Notes: generated from the letters alone by a model not told the origin. A stretch of DNA of 64,000 nucleotides from Streptomyces sp. TS71-3 (GCF_018327685.1 NZ_BNEL01000001.1:2480001-2544000); one strand, 5' to 3'. Shown: positions 15,515 through 25,040, counted from the stretch's first letter. Numbers and translations: made by a program.

Positions 15515-16369
15515 ATGAGCGCGATGCGCGGTGCCCGGGAGATTCTTCGGAGGCCGCGGCGGCTGGCCGCGGATGTTACGGCGCTCCTCGCGGCCGTGGT
15601 GGTGGCCTTCCCGCTCTACTGGATGGTGCTCTCCGCGCTGAAACCGGCCGGTGAGATCGAGTCGACGCATCCGAGGCCCTGGACGCTCTCGCCGTCGCTG
15701 GACTCCTTCCGGCGCGTCTTCGAGCAGCACGACTTCGGCCGGTATTTCCTCAACAGCTGCATCGTGGCGGGCAGCGTGGTGGTGGTCTCGGCGCTCATCG
15801 CCTTTCTCGCGGCGACCGCCGTGACCCGTTTCCGCTTCCGCTTCCGCACCACGCTGCTGGTGATGTTCCTCATCGCACAGATGGTGCCGGTCGAAGCCCT
15901 CACGATTCCGCTCTTCTTCCTGATGCGGGACTTCGGTCAGCTCAACACCCTGGGCTCGCTGATCCTGCCGCACCTCGCGTTCTCGCTGCCCTTCGCCATC
16001 TGGATGCTGCGGGGATTCGTGAAGGCAGTCCCCGACGCCCTGGAAGAGGCCGCCTACATCGACGGGGCGAGCCGGGCGCGCTTTCTGTGGCAGATTCTCT
16101 TTCCGCTGGTGCTGCCCGGCCTGGTGGCCACGAGCGTGTTCTCGTTCATCTCCGCCTGGAACGACTTCCTGTTCGCCAAGTCCTTCATCATCAGCGACAC
16201 CTCGCAGTCGACGCTCCCCATGGCGCTGCTGGTGTTCTTCAAGCCCGACGAGAACGACTGGGGAGGCATCATGGCCGCCTCGACCCTGATGACCATCCCG
16301 GTGCTGGTGTTCTTCGTCCTCGTCCAGCGGCGGCTGGTCTCCGGCCTGGGCGGTGCCGTGAAGGACTGA
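15515..16369 (+). CDS. Sugar ABC transporter permease (MalG type)
   Basis: Encodes 284 residues and about six transmembrane helices (LLAAVVVAFPLYWMVLSALK first). The EAA motif is DALEEAAYIDGASRARFLW. ATG 15515 lies 8 nt after GGGGAG. GTG 15509, which would overlap the previous stop, is an alternative. It pairs with the preceding permease to form the membrane pore of the importer. Confidence 0.92.
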   Translation: MSAMRGAREILRRPRRLAADVTALLAAVVVAFPLYWMVLSALKPAGEIESTHPRPWTLSPSLDSFRRVFEQHDFGRYFLNSCIVAGSVVVVSALIAFLAATAVTRFRFRFRTTLLVMFLIAQMVPVEALTIPLFFLMRDFGQLNTLGSLILPHLAFSLPFAIWMLRGFVKAVPDALEEAAYIDGASRARFLWQILFPLVLPGLVATSVFSFISAWNDFLFAKSFIISDTSQSTLPMALLVFFKPDENDWGGIMAASTLMTIPVLVFFVLVQRRLVSGLGGAVKD

Positions 16370-16511
16370 AACGACCAGAACCAGCCGGCGCGCTTCCGGC
16401 CACCGCACGCCTCCCACGCGCACGTCCGCCGGTTCCGCACCACGGGCCCCGGCAGCCTGCACCGCCCGCCTCTGGGCCCGCCCTCCACCCGTACGTCCAC
16501 AGGAGCAACGC

Positions 16512-18332
16512 ATGGCGTTCGAAACTCTGATTCCGGCTCCCGGGCGGGCCTGGCGGGTGCCCCCGGGCGAGGGCAGCTTCCTGCTCGACGGCGAGACGGT
16601 CCTGACGGCGCTGCCCGGCACCGAGTCCGCCGCCCGCTGGCTGCGGGCCACCGTCGGCGCCGCCACCGGACTGCCCCTGACCGACGGCACCCGCGACAAC
16701 GGCGTCGTGCTGCGCGTCGACGGGCACCTCGCGCCGGAGGCGTACCGGATCATCGTCGACGAGTACGCCGTCCGGATCGACGGCGGCGGCCCGGCCGGCG
16801 TCTTCTGGGGCGCCCAGACCCTCCGGCAGCTCCTCGGTCCGTCCGCCTTCCGGCGCGCGCCCGTCGAGCCGGGCAGGCGGTGGCCGGTGCCCATGGTCGT
16901 CATCGAGGACGCGCCCCGGTTCGCCTGGCGCGGCATGATGCTGGACGTGGCCCGGCACTTCCTCCCGAAGGACGGCGTCCTGCGCTACGTGGACCTGCTC
17001 GCCGCCCACAAGCTCAACGTCCTGCACCTCCACCTCACCGACGACCAGGGCTGGCGCATCGAGATCAAGCGCCACCCGAAACTGACCGAAATCGGCTCCT
17101 GGCGGGCGCGCACGAAATTCGGCCACCGCTCCTCGCCGCTCTGGGACGACCGCCCGCACGGCGGCTTCTACACCCAGGACGACATCCGCGAGATCGTCGC
17201 GTACGCCGCCGAGCGGCACGTCAGCGTCGTCCCCGAGATCGACGTCCCCGGCCACTCGCAGGCCGCCATCGCCGCCTACCCCTGGCTCGGCAACACCGAC
17301 GTCGTCGACACCGCCGCGCTCACCGTGTGGGACACCTGGGGCATCAACCCCAACGTGCTCGCGCCCACCGAGGACGTGCTGCGCTTCTACGAGGGCGTCT
17401 TCGAGGAGGTCCTGGAGCTGTTCCCCGCACAGGCGGCACCCTTCTCGCCGTTCGTCCACGTGGGCGGCGACGAGTGCCCGAAGGACCAGTGGCGCGCCTC
17501 GCCCGCCGCCCAGGCCCGCATGCGGGAGCTGGGGCTCGCCGGCCCCGACGGCGCGGACCGGCTCCAGCACTGGTTCATCCGGCACTTCGACCGCTGGCTC
17601 GCCGAGCGCGGGCGGCGCCTCATCGGCTGGGACGAGATCCTCCAGGGCACCGGCGGAGACGGAGGGCGCGATCCACGCCGGAGGGACGAGCAGGCTCCGG
17701 ACGGGGAGCGCGTTCCCAACGGGGAGCGGGTTCCGGACGTGGGCGGCGAGGGGGCCCGGCGGGAGGCGGGGGCGCCCGCGGACGCGACGGCGGGCCTCGG
17801 CCTGGAGCCGGGCGCCGCGGTCTCCTCCTGGCGCGGCTACGCCGGCGGGATCGCCGCCGCGCGCGCCGGACACGACGTCGTCATGTGCCCCGAGCAGCAG
17901 GTCTACCTGGACCACCGGCAGGACGCGGGCCCCGACGAGCCGATGCCGATCGGGTACGTCCGCACCCTCAAGGACGTCTACCGCTTCGAGCCCGTGCCGC
18001 CCCAGCTCACCCCCGACGAGGCCCGGCACGTCCTGGGCGCCCAGGCCAACGTCTGGACCGAGGTCATGGAGAACCAGGCCCGGGTGGACTACCAGGCCTT
18101 CCCCCGGCTCGCCGCCTTCGCCGAGGTCGCCTGGAGCCGGCTGCCCGCGCCCGAGGAACGCGATGTGGCCGACTTCGAACGGCGCATGGGGGCGCATTAC
18201 CGGCGCCTTGACGCGTTGGGCGTCGGCTACCGCCCGCCCGGGGGCCCCCTGCCCTGGCAGCAGCGCCCGGTCCCCGAAGGGATGAAGGGCGGACTCGGAC
18301 GCCCGATCGAGGGGGCACCCCCGAACGTGTGA
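16512..18332 (+). CDS. Beta-N-acetylhexosaminidase, GH20
   Basis: Encodes 606 residues. An N-terminal GH20b domain (~1-130) precedes the catalytic barrel. The Asp-Glu pair of substrate-assisted catalysis is D320-E321 in HVGGDECPKDQW; WRGMMLDVARHF and HLHLTDDQGWRIEIK are family signatures. Releases terminal GlcNAc/GalNAc from oligosaccharides. No signal peptide is visible, so it probably acts in the cytoplasm on imported sugars, fitting its place after the transporter genes (142-bp gap). Residues ~381-431 are a low-complexity insertion with a duplicated DGERVP/NGERVP motif, inside the barrel between GWDEILQG and the SSWRGY segment. Confidence 0.93.
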   Translation: MAFETLIPAPGRAWRVPPGEGSFLLDGETVLTALPGTESAARWLRATVGAATGLPLTDGTRDNGVVLRVDGHLAPEAYRIIVDEYAVRIDGGGPAGVFWGAQTLRQLLGPSAFRRAPVEPGRRWPVPMVVIEDAPRFAWRGMMLDVARHFLPKDGVLRYVDLLAAHKLNVLHLHLTDDQGWRIEIKRHPKLTEIGSWRARTKFGHRSSPLWDDRPHGGFYTQDDIREIVAYAAERHVSVVPEIDVPGHSQAAIAAYPWLGNTDVVDTAALTVWDTWGINPNVLAPTEDVLRFYEGVFEEVLELFPAQAAPFSPFVHVGGDECPKDQWRASPAAQARMRELGLAGPDGADRLQHWFIRHFDRWLAERGRRLIGWDEILQGTGGDGGRDPRRRDEQAPDGERVPNGERVPDVGGEGARREAGAPADATAGLGLEPGAAVSSWRGYAGGIAAARAGHDVVMCPEQQVYLDHRQDAGPDEPMPIGYVRTLKDVYRFEPVPPQLTPDEARHVLGAQANVWTEVMENQARVDYQAFPRLAAFAEVAWSRLPAPEERDVADFERRMGAHYRRLDALGVGYRPPGGPLPWQQRPVPEGMKGGLGRPIEGAPPNV

Positions 18333-18936
18333 GCCGGTCACCACGTCCCTGACCGGCGCCGCCGCCCCTCAGGGGTCCTTGCACTGTGCCCGCCCGGGTC
18401 GCGCGGCCTGGCACCGCACCTCGCCGCGTTGCCGAAAAAGCCCTGGTAGCTCCTCCCCCACTCTCGGCTTCGCTCGCGCGGGGGGACCCCCATCGAGGAC
18501 TCTCCGGCGCCTTGCGATGCTCCCCCACAGCCTGAAGGGCGTGGGTGGGGGTGCCTCCCACGCCCGTTCAGGGCAGTGGGGGAGTGCCCCCAGCACCAGA
18601 CCACGCGCCCTGATCGGACGCTCATAGTGCAAGGACCCCTTAAAGCGTGCGGGTACAGCCCCGTGCGGCCCGGCTCGCCACGGGGGAGGCACAGCGGAAG
18701 CACGGGGGAGGCACGGGAGAGAATGCGTCCGGCACCGGCCGAAGGCCGGCAACCGGCCGTGACCGCCGAGGATATGGGAAATCGGCCCATCTCCGGCGCT
18801 TGCGGGAGGAACGCCTCCTAGCGGACCCATGCGTCGAGCCCCCGGGAAGATGTGCCAGAGTTGCCACGTCCGGCCTGACAGCACGTACCGTACGGCGCAG
18901 GTGGATCAGGCGGGACAGCGGGAAGGGGCAGCCGGT
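18333..18936. other. Intergenic region with MITE-like inverted-repeat element
   Basis: No gene is seen. AGGGGTCCTTGCACT (18371-18385) and its exact inverse complement (18626-18640) bound a 270-bp block with no ORF. The block contains a common streptomycete motif (CCCCCACTCTCGGCTTCGCT near 18458) and a folded copy of the second repeat family (18519-18592). No target-site duplication is visible. Farther right, CACGGGGGAGGCAC is duplicated at about 18679 and 18699. Confidence 0.7.
18371..18640. mobile_element. Possible MITE: 270-bp element with 15-bp terminal inverted repeats
   Basis: The two 15-bp ends match perfectly in inverse orientation. The inside is non-coding and rich in secondary structure. 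The absence of a target duplication and of any related transposase in the window keeps confidence low; it could equally be a stem-forming terminator region. Confidence 0.4.
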
Positions 18937-19836
18937 TTGACCACGCACGCACCGCAGGTGGCGCAGACAGCACCGACGGTGAATCTGCCTGTCACGCTGG
19001 ACGAGGCCGTGGCAGCGCTATCCGCCATGCCCGCCGCTGTGCCCGTGGCGGGCGGTACGGACCTGATGGCCGCGGTCAACGCCGGACTGCTGCGGCCCGC
19101 CGCGCTCGTGGGCCTAGGCCGGATCAGCGAGATCCGCGGCTGGCAGTACCTCGACGGGCACGCCCTGCTCGGCGCCGGCCTGACCCACGCCCGCATCGGA
19201 CGCCCCGACTTCGCGGCCCTCATCCCCGCGCTGGCCGCCGCCGCGCGCGCGGCGGGGCCGCCGCAGATCCGCAACGCCGGCACGCTCGGCGGCAACATCG
19301 CCTCCGCCGCGGCCGGTGACACCCTGCCGGTGCTGGCCGCGCTGGAGGCCACCCTGATCATCGCGGGGCCCGACGGCGCCCGCCGCGAGATGCCGGTCTC
19401 GCACCTGCTCGCCGGCATGGACCTGCTGCGCGGCGGCGAACTCATCGGCTACGTGCGCGTGCCGCTGCTGCACGCCCCCCAGGTCTTCCTGAAGGCGACC
19501 GGCCGCACCGGACCCGGCCGCGCCCTCGCGTCCGTGGCGCTGGTGCTCGACCCGGCGCGCCGCGGGGTGCGGTGCGCGGTGGGCGCCGTCGCGCCGATGC
19601 CGCTGCGGCCGCTGGAGGCCGAGCAGTGGATCGCCTCCCTGATCGACTGGGACGGCGGACGCACCGTCGTGCCGGAGGCGCTGGCCGCGTTCGGCGAGTA
19701 CGTCGCCACGGCCTGCATCCCGGACCCCGTCCCCGCCGAGGACGGCACGACCGAGCAACTGTCGCCCGCCGTCCTGCACCTGCGGCGCACCGTCGCCGCG
19801 CTGGCCCGACGAGCGCTGGGGAGGGCGCTGTCATGA
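18937..19836 (+). CDS. FAD-binding (medium) subunit of a molybdenum hydroxylase
   Basis: Encodes 299 residues from a TTG start preceded by GGAAGGGG. The FAD-binding PCMH-type fold is shown by AVPVAGGTDLMAAVNAGL and by the flavin motif IRNAGTLGGNIASAAAGD. In XDH/CO-dehydrogenase family enzymes this subunit passes electrons from the Fe-S clusters to NAD or quinone. Its stop overlaps the next start by 4 bp (ATGA), and the following pair overlaps likewise, so all three subunits are translationally coupled. Substrate unknown. Confidence 0.88.
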   Translation: MTTHAPQVAQTAPTVNLPVTLDEAVAALSAMPAAVPVAGGTDLMAAVNAGLLRPAALVGLGRISEIRGWQYLDGHALLGAGLTHARIGRPDFAALIPALAAAARAAGPPQIRNAGTLGGNIASAAAGDTLPVLAALEATLIIAGPDGARREMPVSHLLAGMDLLRGGELIGYVRVPLLHAPQVFLKATGRTGPGRALASVALVLDPARRGVRCAVGAVAPMPLRPLEAEQWIASLIDWDGGRTVVPEALAAFGEYVATACIPDPVPAEDGTTEQLSPAVLHLRRTVAALARRALGRALS

Positions 19837-22556
19837 GCGAAGAACAACACGACGACGTACCCGGCACGCACCGCGGCTGGCAGCCCATCCCGCAGGGCGA
19901 GTACGACGCCGACGCCACGGCCTTCGTGCAGCTCCCCGAGGGCCTGGCCGACTTCGACCCCGCCGCGGACACCCCGCTCGCCGCCCCCGGCCACGGCTAC
20001 GTGCCGCCGCAGATAGCGGTCTCGCCTGCGGACGCCGGGGCCCCCGGCGCCGCGGGGCAGGGCCCGTGGGGCATGCCCGGCCCCCACGTGACGCCGCAGG
20101 AGCCCGCTCGGGGCGCCGCCACGGGGCAGACGGTGCACTGGCCCGACCCGGGCACGCTGGGCGCGCAGGAGGCCCACCAGCACCCCGGTGAGCACGATCC
20201 GGCACAGGCGTACCAGGACCCCTACGGCTACCACCCGGGGATGGCGGGGCACGCGCCCGGCGGCGCCGCACCGGCCACCGGCCCGGCCGGCACCGGCGGC
20301 CCCTGGCACGTCGCCGGCGAGCCCGGACAGCACGGCGCCGGCGTCCCCGCGGACCCCGCCCAGGGCGGCGGGCCCGTGCCGCCGGACGCCGCGGGCGAGT
20401 GGTCCATCCCCGTCCTCGCCGAGGGCGAGCTGCCCGACGAGTCGGGGGAGTTCACGGCCACCGCGCTCGCCGCGCAGTGGGGCCGGGGCACGCCCCCGGC
20501 GACGCTGCCCGGCGGAGCCACGGCCCCCTGGGCGACCGAGACGGGCGCGGGGCAGCCGTGGGACGCCGCGTCCCCGGCCGACCGCATGCACCACCAGGGC
20601 GCCCGCGCCCAGCAGGCGGGCACCCAGCACCCGGAGGCCGCCCAGGAGTGGCACGACGAGGCGGCCGGGCAGCGGGCGCACCAGGAGCAGGCCCACGGCC
20701 CCGGGACCGGCACGCACCCCGGCGCGGTGGACCCGTCCGCCGACCCGGCGGGCGGATTCCAGCAGCCCCAGGGGCTCCGGCAGGCGCAGGACCAGCAGCG
20801 CCAGAGCCGGCGTCCCCTCAGGCAGCCGCGGCCCGACGAGCCGCAGCACGGCGCGGCGCAGGAACCGCACGCACCGGGGCGGCACGACCAGCACGCCCCC
20901 GGACCCCACGGCGGCCCGGCGGACCAGGGCCGCCACGACCCCTACGGAGCCCAGGCGTTCCCGCCGGGCGGCCCCGAGCACCCGGGCGCCGGCGGCGCCC
21001 CGGCGGACGGCACGCAGGCCCCCGGCCAGGCCGGACCCGTGGACCCCATGGGGCCGATGGGACCCGTCGGCACCCCGGCCCTCGGCCGGCAACCCGGCGC
21101 CGGCCCCGCCGGGCACCCGGGCGCCACCGGCTTCCCGGAGGCGCCCGCCGGCCCCGGCCAGGACGACGGCACGGCCCGCGGGCCCGGCGGCGAGCACGGC
21201 CCCGGCGGCCCCGGCGACGGCGTCACCGGCCGGCACCCGGCCGCCCCGGACGCGGGTCAGGCACCGCTCGACCAGGACGCCGACGACGACGCCATCTTCG
21301 TCGCTCCCCCGGCACGGGAGACGACCCTGCGCTCCGGCGCGCCCGAGTCCCCGGAGGGCGCCGAAGAGGGCGCCTTCGAGACCTCCGCCCGGAGCACCCG
21401 CGCCCAGCGCCCCAGAAGACCGCTCCAGGACCGCCGCGTCCAGGAGCCGCCGCCGGACGGCGCTCCCCAGGAGCACGCTCCGCAGGACACCCCCTGGGAC
21501 AACGCTCTCCAGAGCCCTCCCTGGGACGACGCCTCCGGCGGCGCTCCCCTGGGGCACACCGGGGACCGGCCCGCCCAGGAGCCCGCAGACGCCCCCGGCG
21601 CCACCGATCCCACCCCGCCCGGAACCGCCGCCTCCGCGGCCGTTCCCGCGCCCACCGCAGAGCCCGCGGGCCTGCCGGCCCCCGAACCGGCCCCCCTCGC
21701 GGACGCCTTCGACGCGGCCCCCGCCGCGACGGCCGCCCCTGCGGGCGCCCCGTCCGGCGTGGGACAGGACGCCGACGCGGCGGACGCCGAGGACGCCACC
21801 CCCGCGGCCGGCCTGCCGGTCACGGCGGACGGCGCCGACGACGACCCGGGCGCGGCGAGCGCCCTCGGCTCCGACGAGCACCCCCTGAGCTCCTACGTGC
21901 TGCGGGTCAACGGCACCGACCGGCCCGTCACCGGCGCCTGGATCGGGGAGTCCCTGCTGTACGTGCTGCGGGAGCGGCTCGGCCTCGCGGGCGCCAAGGA
22001 CGGCTGCTCGCAGGGCGAGTGCGGCGCCTGCAACGTCCAGGTGGACGGCCGCCTCGTGGCGTCCTGCCTGGTGCCCGCGGCCACCACCGCGGGCAGCGAG
22101 GTGCGCACCGTCGAGGGCCTCGCCACGGACGGCCGGCCCTCCGACGTGCAGCGGGCCCTCGCCGACTGCGGCGCCGTCCAGTGCGGCTTCTGCGTGCCGG
22201 GCATGGCGATGACCGTGCACGACCTGCTGGAGGGCAACCCCGACCCGTCCGACCTGGCGGCCCGCCAGGCGCTCAGCGGCAACCTGTGCCGCTGCTCCGG
22301 CTACCGCGGCGTCCTGGACGCCGTCCGCCAGGTCGCCGGCGAGCGCAGGTCCGCCGGCCGGGACGCGCAGGACGGGCAGGGCGGCGAGGGCGGCGGCGAC
22401 GCGGACGGGCCCCGCATCCCGCACCAGGCCGGCCCCGGAGCGGGCGGCGCGCACCCCGCGTACGCCGGGGGCGCCCCGGCCGCGTACGACAGCGCCGGCT
22501 ACGACGGCGGGCCCTACGAAGACGACGGATACGAAGACGACGGAGGCCGGGCGTGA
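19833..22556 (+). CDS. 2Fe-2S subunit of a molybdenum hydroxylase with a giant N-terminal extension
   Basis: Encodes 907 residues, where this subunit is normally 150-200. Residues 1-684 are Pro/Gly/Gln/Ala/His-rich, without a recognisable domain, and look disordered. Residues 685-840 are a complete two-cluster Fe-S subunit: ferredoxin-type Cys at 725, 730, 733 and 745 (KDGCSQGECGACNVQ), then the second cluster in CGAVQCGFC and NLCRCSGYRG. The last ~65 residues are acidic and Tyr/Gly-rich (YDGGPYEDDGYEDDG). The frame is unbroken with 4-bp overlaps on both sides, so the extension is truly part of the gene. An internal start could yield a short form; none with a strong ribosome site was seen. 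Confidence 0.88.
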   Translation: MSEEQHDDVPGTHRGWQPIPQGEYDADATAFVQLPEGLADFDPAADTPLAAPGHGYVPPQIAVSPADAGAPGAAGQGPWGMPGPHVTPQEPARGAATGQTVHWPDPGTLGAQEAHQHPGEHDPAQAYQDPYGYHPGMAGHAPGGAAPATGPAGTGGPWHVAGEPGQHGAGVPADPAQGGGPVPPDAAGEWSIPVLAEGELPDESGEFTATALAAQWGRGTPPATLPGGATAPWATETGAGQPWDAASPADRMHHQGARAQQAGTQHPEAAQEWHDEAAGQRAHQEQAHGPGTGTHPGAVDPSADPAGGFQQPQGLRQAQDQQRQSRRPLRQPRPDEPQHGAAQEPHAPGRHDQHAPGPHGGPADQGRHDPYGAQAFPPGGPEHPGAGGAPADGTQAPGQAGPVDPMGPMGPVGTPALGRQPGAGPAGHPGATGFPEAPAGPGQDDGTARGPGGEHGPGGPGDGVTGRHPAAPDAGQAPLDQDADDDAIFVAPPARETTLRSGAPESPEGAEEGAFETSARSTRAQRPRRPLQDRRVQEPPPDGAPQEHAPQDTPWDNALQSPPWDDASGGAPLGHTGDRPAQEPADAPGATDPTPPGTAASAAVPAPTAEPAGLPAPEPAPLADAFDAAPAATAAPAGAPSGVGQDADAADAEDATPAAGLPVTADGADDDPGAASALGSDEHPLSSYVLRVNGTDRPVTGAWIGESLLYVLRERLGLAGAKDGCSQGECGACNVQVDGRLVASCLVPAATTAGSEVRTVEGLATDGRPSDVQRALADCGAVQCGFCVPGMAMTVHDLLEGNPDPSDLAARQALSGNLCRCSGYRGVLDAVRQVAGERRSAGRDAQDGQGGEGGGDADGPRIPHQAGPGAGGAHPAYAGGAPAAYDSAGYDGGPYEDDGYEDDGGRA

Positions 22557-24865
22557 GCACCGAGAGCGCCGCCACCTCGACCAGCGCGGGCACCACCACG
22601 CCGGCCCGGGGACCCGAGCCGCACGGCCTGGGCGCCTCGCTGACGGCCGAGGACGCCCGCGCCAAGACGGAGGGCACCTTCCCGTACGCGGCCGACCTGT
22701 GGGCCGAGGGACTGCTCTGGGCGGCCGTGCTGCGCTCCCCGCACCCGCACGCCCGGATCGTCTCCGTCGACACCACGCACGCGCGCGCGATGCCGGGCGT
22801 CCGCGCCGTCCTCACCCACGAGGACGTGCCGGGCACCGCCACCTACGGCAGGGGCATCGTGGACCGCCCCGTCTTCGCCTCCGAGGTGGTCCGCCACCAC
22901 GGCGAGCCGATCGCCGCGGTCGCCGCCGACCACCCCGACACCGCGCGGATGGCCGCCGCGGCCGTCATCGTCGAGTACGAGGTGCTCGACCCGGTCACCG
23001 ACCCGGAGCAGGCCTTCGACGCCGCGCCCCTGCACCCCGACGGCAACCTGATCCGGCACATCCCGCTGGCCCACGGCGACTCCGAGGCGGCCGGCGAGAC
23101 GGTCGTGGAGGGCCTGTACCGCATCGGCCGCCAGGACCCGGCCCCGATCGGCGCGGAGGCCGGCCTCGCGGTGCCCAGGCCCGACGGCGGCGTGGAACTG
23201 TACGTCGCCTCCACCGACCCGCACGGCGACCGCGACCGCGCCGCCGCCTGCTACGCCCTGGCCCCCGACAGCGTCAAGGTCGTCGTCACCGGCGTGCCCG
23301 GCGCGACCGCGGACCGCGAGGACCCCGGCTTCCAACTCCCGCTCGGCCTGCTCGCGCTGAAGACGGGCTGCCCGGTGAAGCTCACCGCGACCCGCGAGGA
23401 GTCCTTCCTCGGCCACTCCCACCGCCACCCCACCCTGCTGCGCTACCGCCACCACGCCGACGCCGAGGGCCGGCTCGTGAAGGTCGAGGCGCAGATCCTG
23501 CTGGACGCCGGCGCCTACGCCGACACCTCCTCCGACGCGCTCGCCGCCGCCGTCTCGTTCGCCTGCGGCCCCTATGTCGTCCCGAACGCGTTCATCGAGG
23601 GCTGGGCGGTGCGCACCAACAACCCGCCCTCCGGGCACGTCCGCGGCGAGGGCGCCATGCAGGTGTGCGCCGCGTACGAGGCGCAGATGGACAAGCTCGC
23701 CAGGAAGCTCGACATGGACCCGGCCGAGCTGCGCATGCGCAATGTGATGTCCACCGGCGACGTCCTGCCCACCGGCCAGACCGTGACCTGCCCGGCGCCC
23801 GTCGCCGAGCTGCTCACCGCCGTGCGCGACGCCCCCCTGCCGCCGCTGCCCAAGGACTCCCCTGAGGACGAGTGGCTGCTGCCCGGCGGCCCCGAGGGCG
23901 CGGGCGAGCCCGGCGCCGTGCGGCGCGGTGTGGGCTACGGCCTCGGCATGGTGCACATGCTGGGCGCGGAGGGCGCCGACGAGGTCTCCACGGCCACGGT
24001 CAAGGTGCAGGACGGCGTCGGCACCGTCATCTGCGCCGCCGTCGAGACCGGCCAGGGCTTCGCCACCCTGGCCCGGCAGATCGTCCAGGACACCCTGGGC
24101 CTCGACGAGGTGCACGTCGCCCCCGTCGACACCGACCAGCCGCCCGCGGGCCCCGGCTGCCGCGGCCGGCACACCTGGGTCTCCGGCGGCGCGGTGGAAC
24201 GCGCCGCGAAGATGGTCCGCACCCAGCTCCTGCAGCCCCTCGCGCACAAGTTCGGCATGTCCACCGAGCTGCTCCAGATCGCGGACGGCAAGATCACGTC
24301 GTACGACGGCGTGCTCTCGACGACCGTCGAGGAGGCCATGGACGGCAAGGAGCTGTGGGCGACGGCGCAGTGCCGCCCGCACCCGACAGAGCCGCTGAAC
24401 GAGACGGGCCAGGGCGACGCCTTCGTGGGCCTCGCCTTCTGCGCCATCCGCGCCGTCGTCGACGTGGACATAGAGATCGGCTCGGTGCGGGTCGTGGAGC
24501 TGTCCGTCGCCCAGGACGTCGGCCGGATCCTCAACCCCGCGCGCCTCGCGGCCCGTATCGAGGCGGGCGTCACCCAGGGAGTCGGCGCGGCCCTCACCGA
24601 GAACCTCCGCACCCCCCGCGGCCTCGTCCGCCACCCCGACCTCACCGGCTACGCCCTCCCCACGGCTCTCGACGCCCCCGCCATCCGCATCGTCAAGCTC
24701 GTCGAGGAACGCGACGTGGTCGCCCCCTTCGGCGCCAAGGCGGTCAGCGCGGTGCCGGTCGTGACGTCCCCCGCGGCGGTCGCCTCGGCGGTCCGGGCGG
24801 CGACCGGACGCCCGGTCAACCGCTTGCCGATCCGGCCGCAGGCGGCGGTGGTCCCGGTCGGCTGA
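22553..24865 (+). CDS. Molybdopterin-binding large subunit, XDH-like, catalytic Glu apparently missing
   Basis: Encodes 770 residues from GTG 22553. The overall fold is that of xanthine dehydrogenase/aldehyde oxidase large subunits (AKTEGTFPYAADLWAEGLLW, RSPHPHARIVSVDT). Conserved active-site stretches are unusual. The block normally like HAYLEPQ reads PAPIGAEAGLA. The C-terminal block where family members have GVGE (the catalytic base) reads GAKAVSAVP, with Ala at residue 733. RGEGAMQ replaces the usual RGFGGPQ-like motif but keeps the Arg. It may have a different chemistry, or be a non-catalytic or regulatory complex. It ends the three-gene operon. Confidence 0.85.
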   Translation: MSTESAATSTSAGTTTPARGPEPHGLGASLTAEDARAKTEGTFPYAADLWAEGLLWAAVLRSPHPHARIVSVDTTHARAMPGVRAVLTHEDVPGTATYGRGIVDRPVFASEVVRHHGEPIAAVAADHPDTARMAAAAVIVEYEVLDPVTDPEQAFDAAPLHPDGNLIRHIPLAHGDSEAAGETVVEGLYRIGRQDPAPIGAEAGLAVPRPDGGVELYVASTDPHGDRDRAAACYALAPDSVKVVVTGVPGATADREDPGFQLPLGLLALKTGCPVKLTATREESFLGHSHRHPTLLRYRHHADAEGRLVKVEAQILLDAGAYADTSSDALAAAVSFACGPYVVPNAFIEGWAVRTNNPPSGHVRGEGAMQVCAAYEAQMDKLARKLDMDPAELRMRNVMSTGDVLPTGQTVTCPAPVAELLTAVRDAPLPPLPKDSPEDEWLLPGGPEGAGEPGAVRRGVGYGLGMVHMLGAEGADEVSTATVKVQDGVGTVICAAVETGQGFATLARQIVQDTLGLDEVHVAPVDTDQPPAGPGCRGRHTWVSGGAVERAAKMVRTQLLQPLAHKFGMSTELLQIADGKITSYDGVLSTTVEEAMDGKELWATAQCRPHPTEPLNETGQGDAFVGLAFCAIRAVVDVDIEIGSVRVVELSVAQDVGRILNPARLAARIEAGVTQGVGAALTENLRTPRGLVRHPDLTGYALPTALDAPAIRIVKLVEERDVVAPFGAKAVSAVPVVTSPAAVASAVRAATGRPVNRLPIRPQAAVVPVG

Positions 24866-25040
24866 GGGCGGGCCGGGGCGCGGGAGAGGCCGCGGTACGC
24901 GCGTGCGTGCGGCTCGATGCTCGGGCTGGGCTCGTCCCTTGGGGCGCTCGTCTCTTCGGCGGGGCTTGTCCCTCGGGCTGGGCTTGCTCCTCGGGTGTTT
25001 CGCCCCTTTGGGCGTGCCGATCAGCCCTTGAGGGGGCCGC

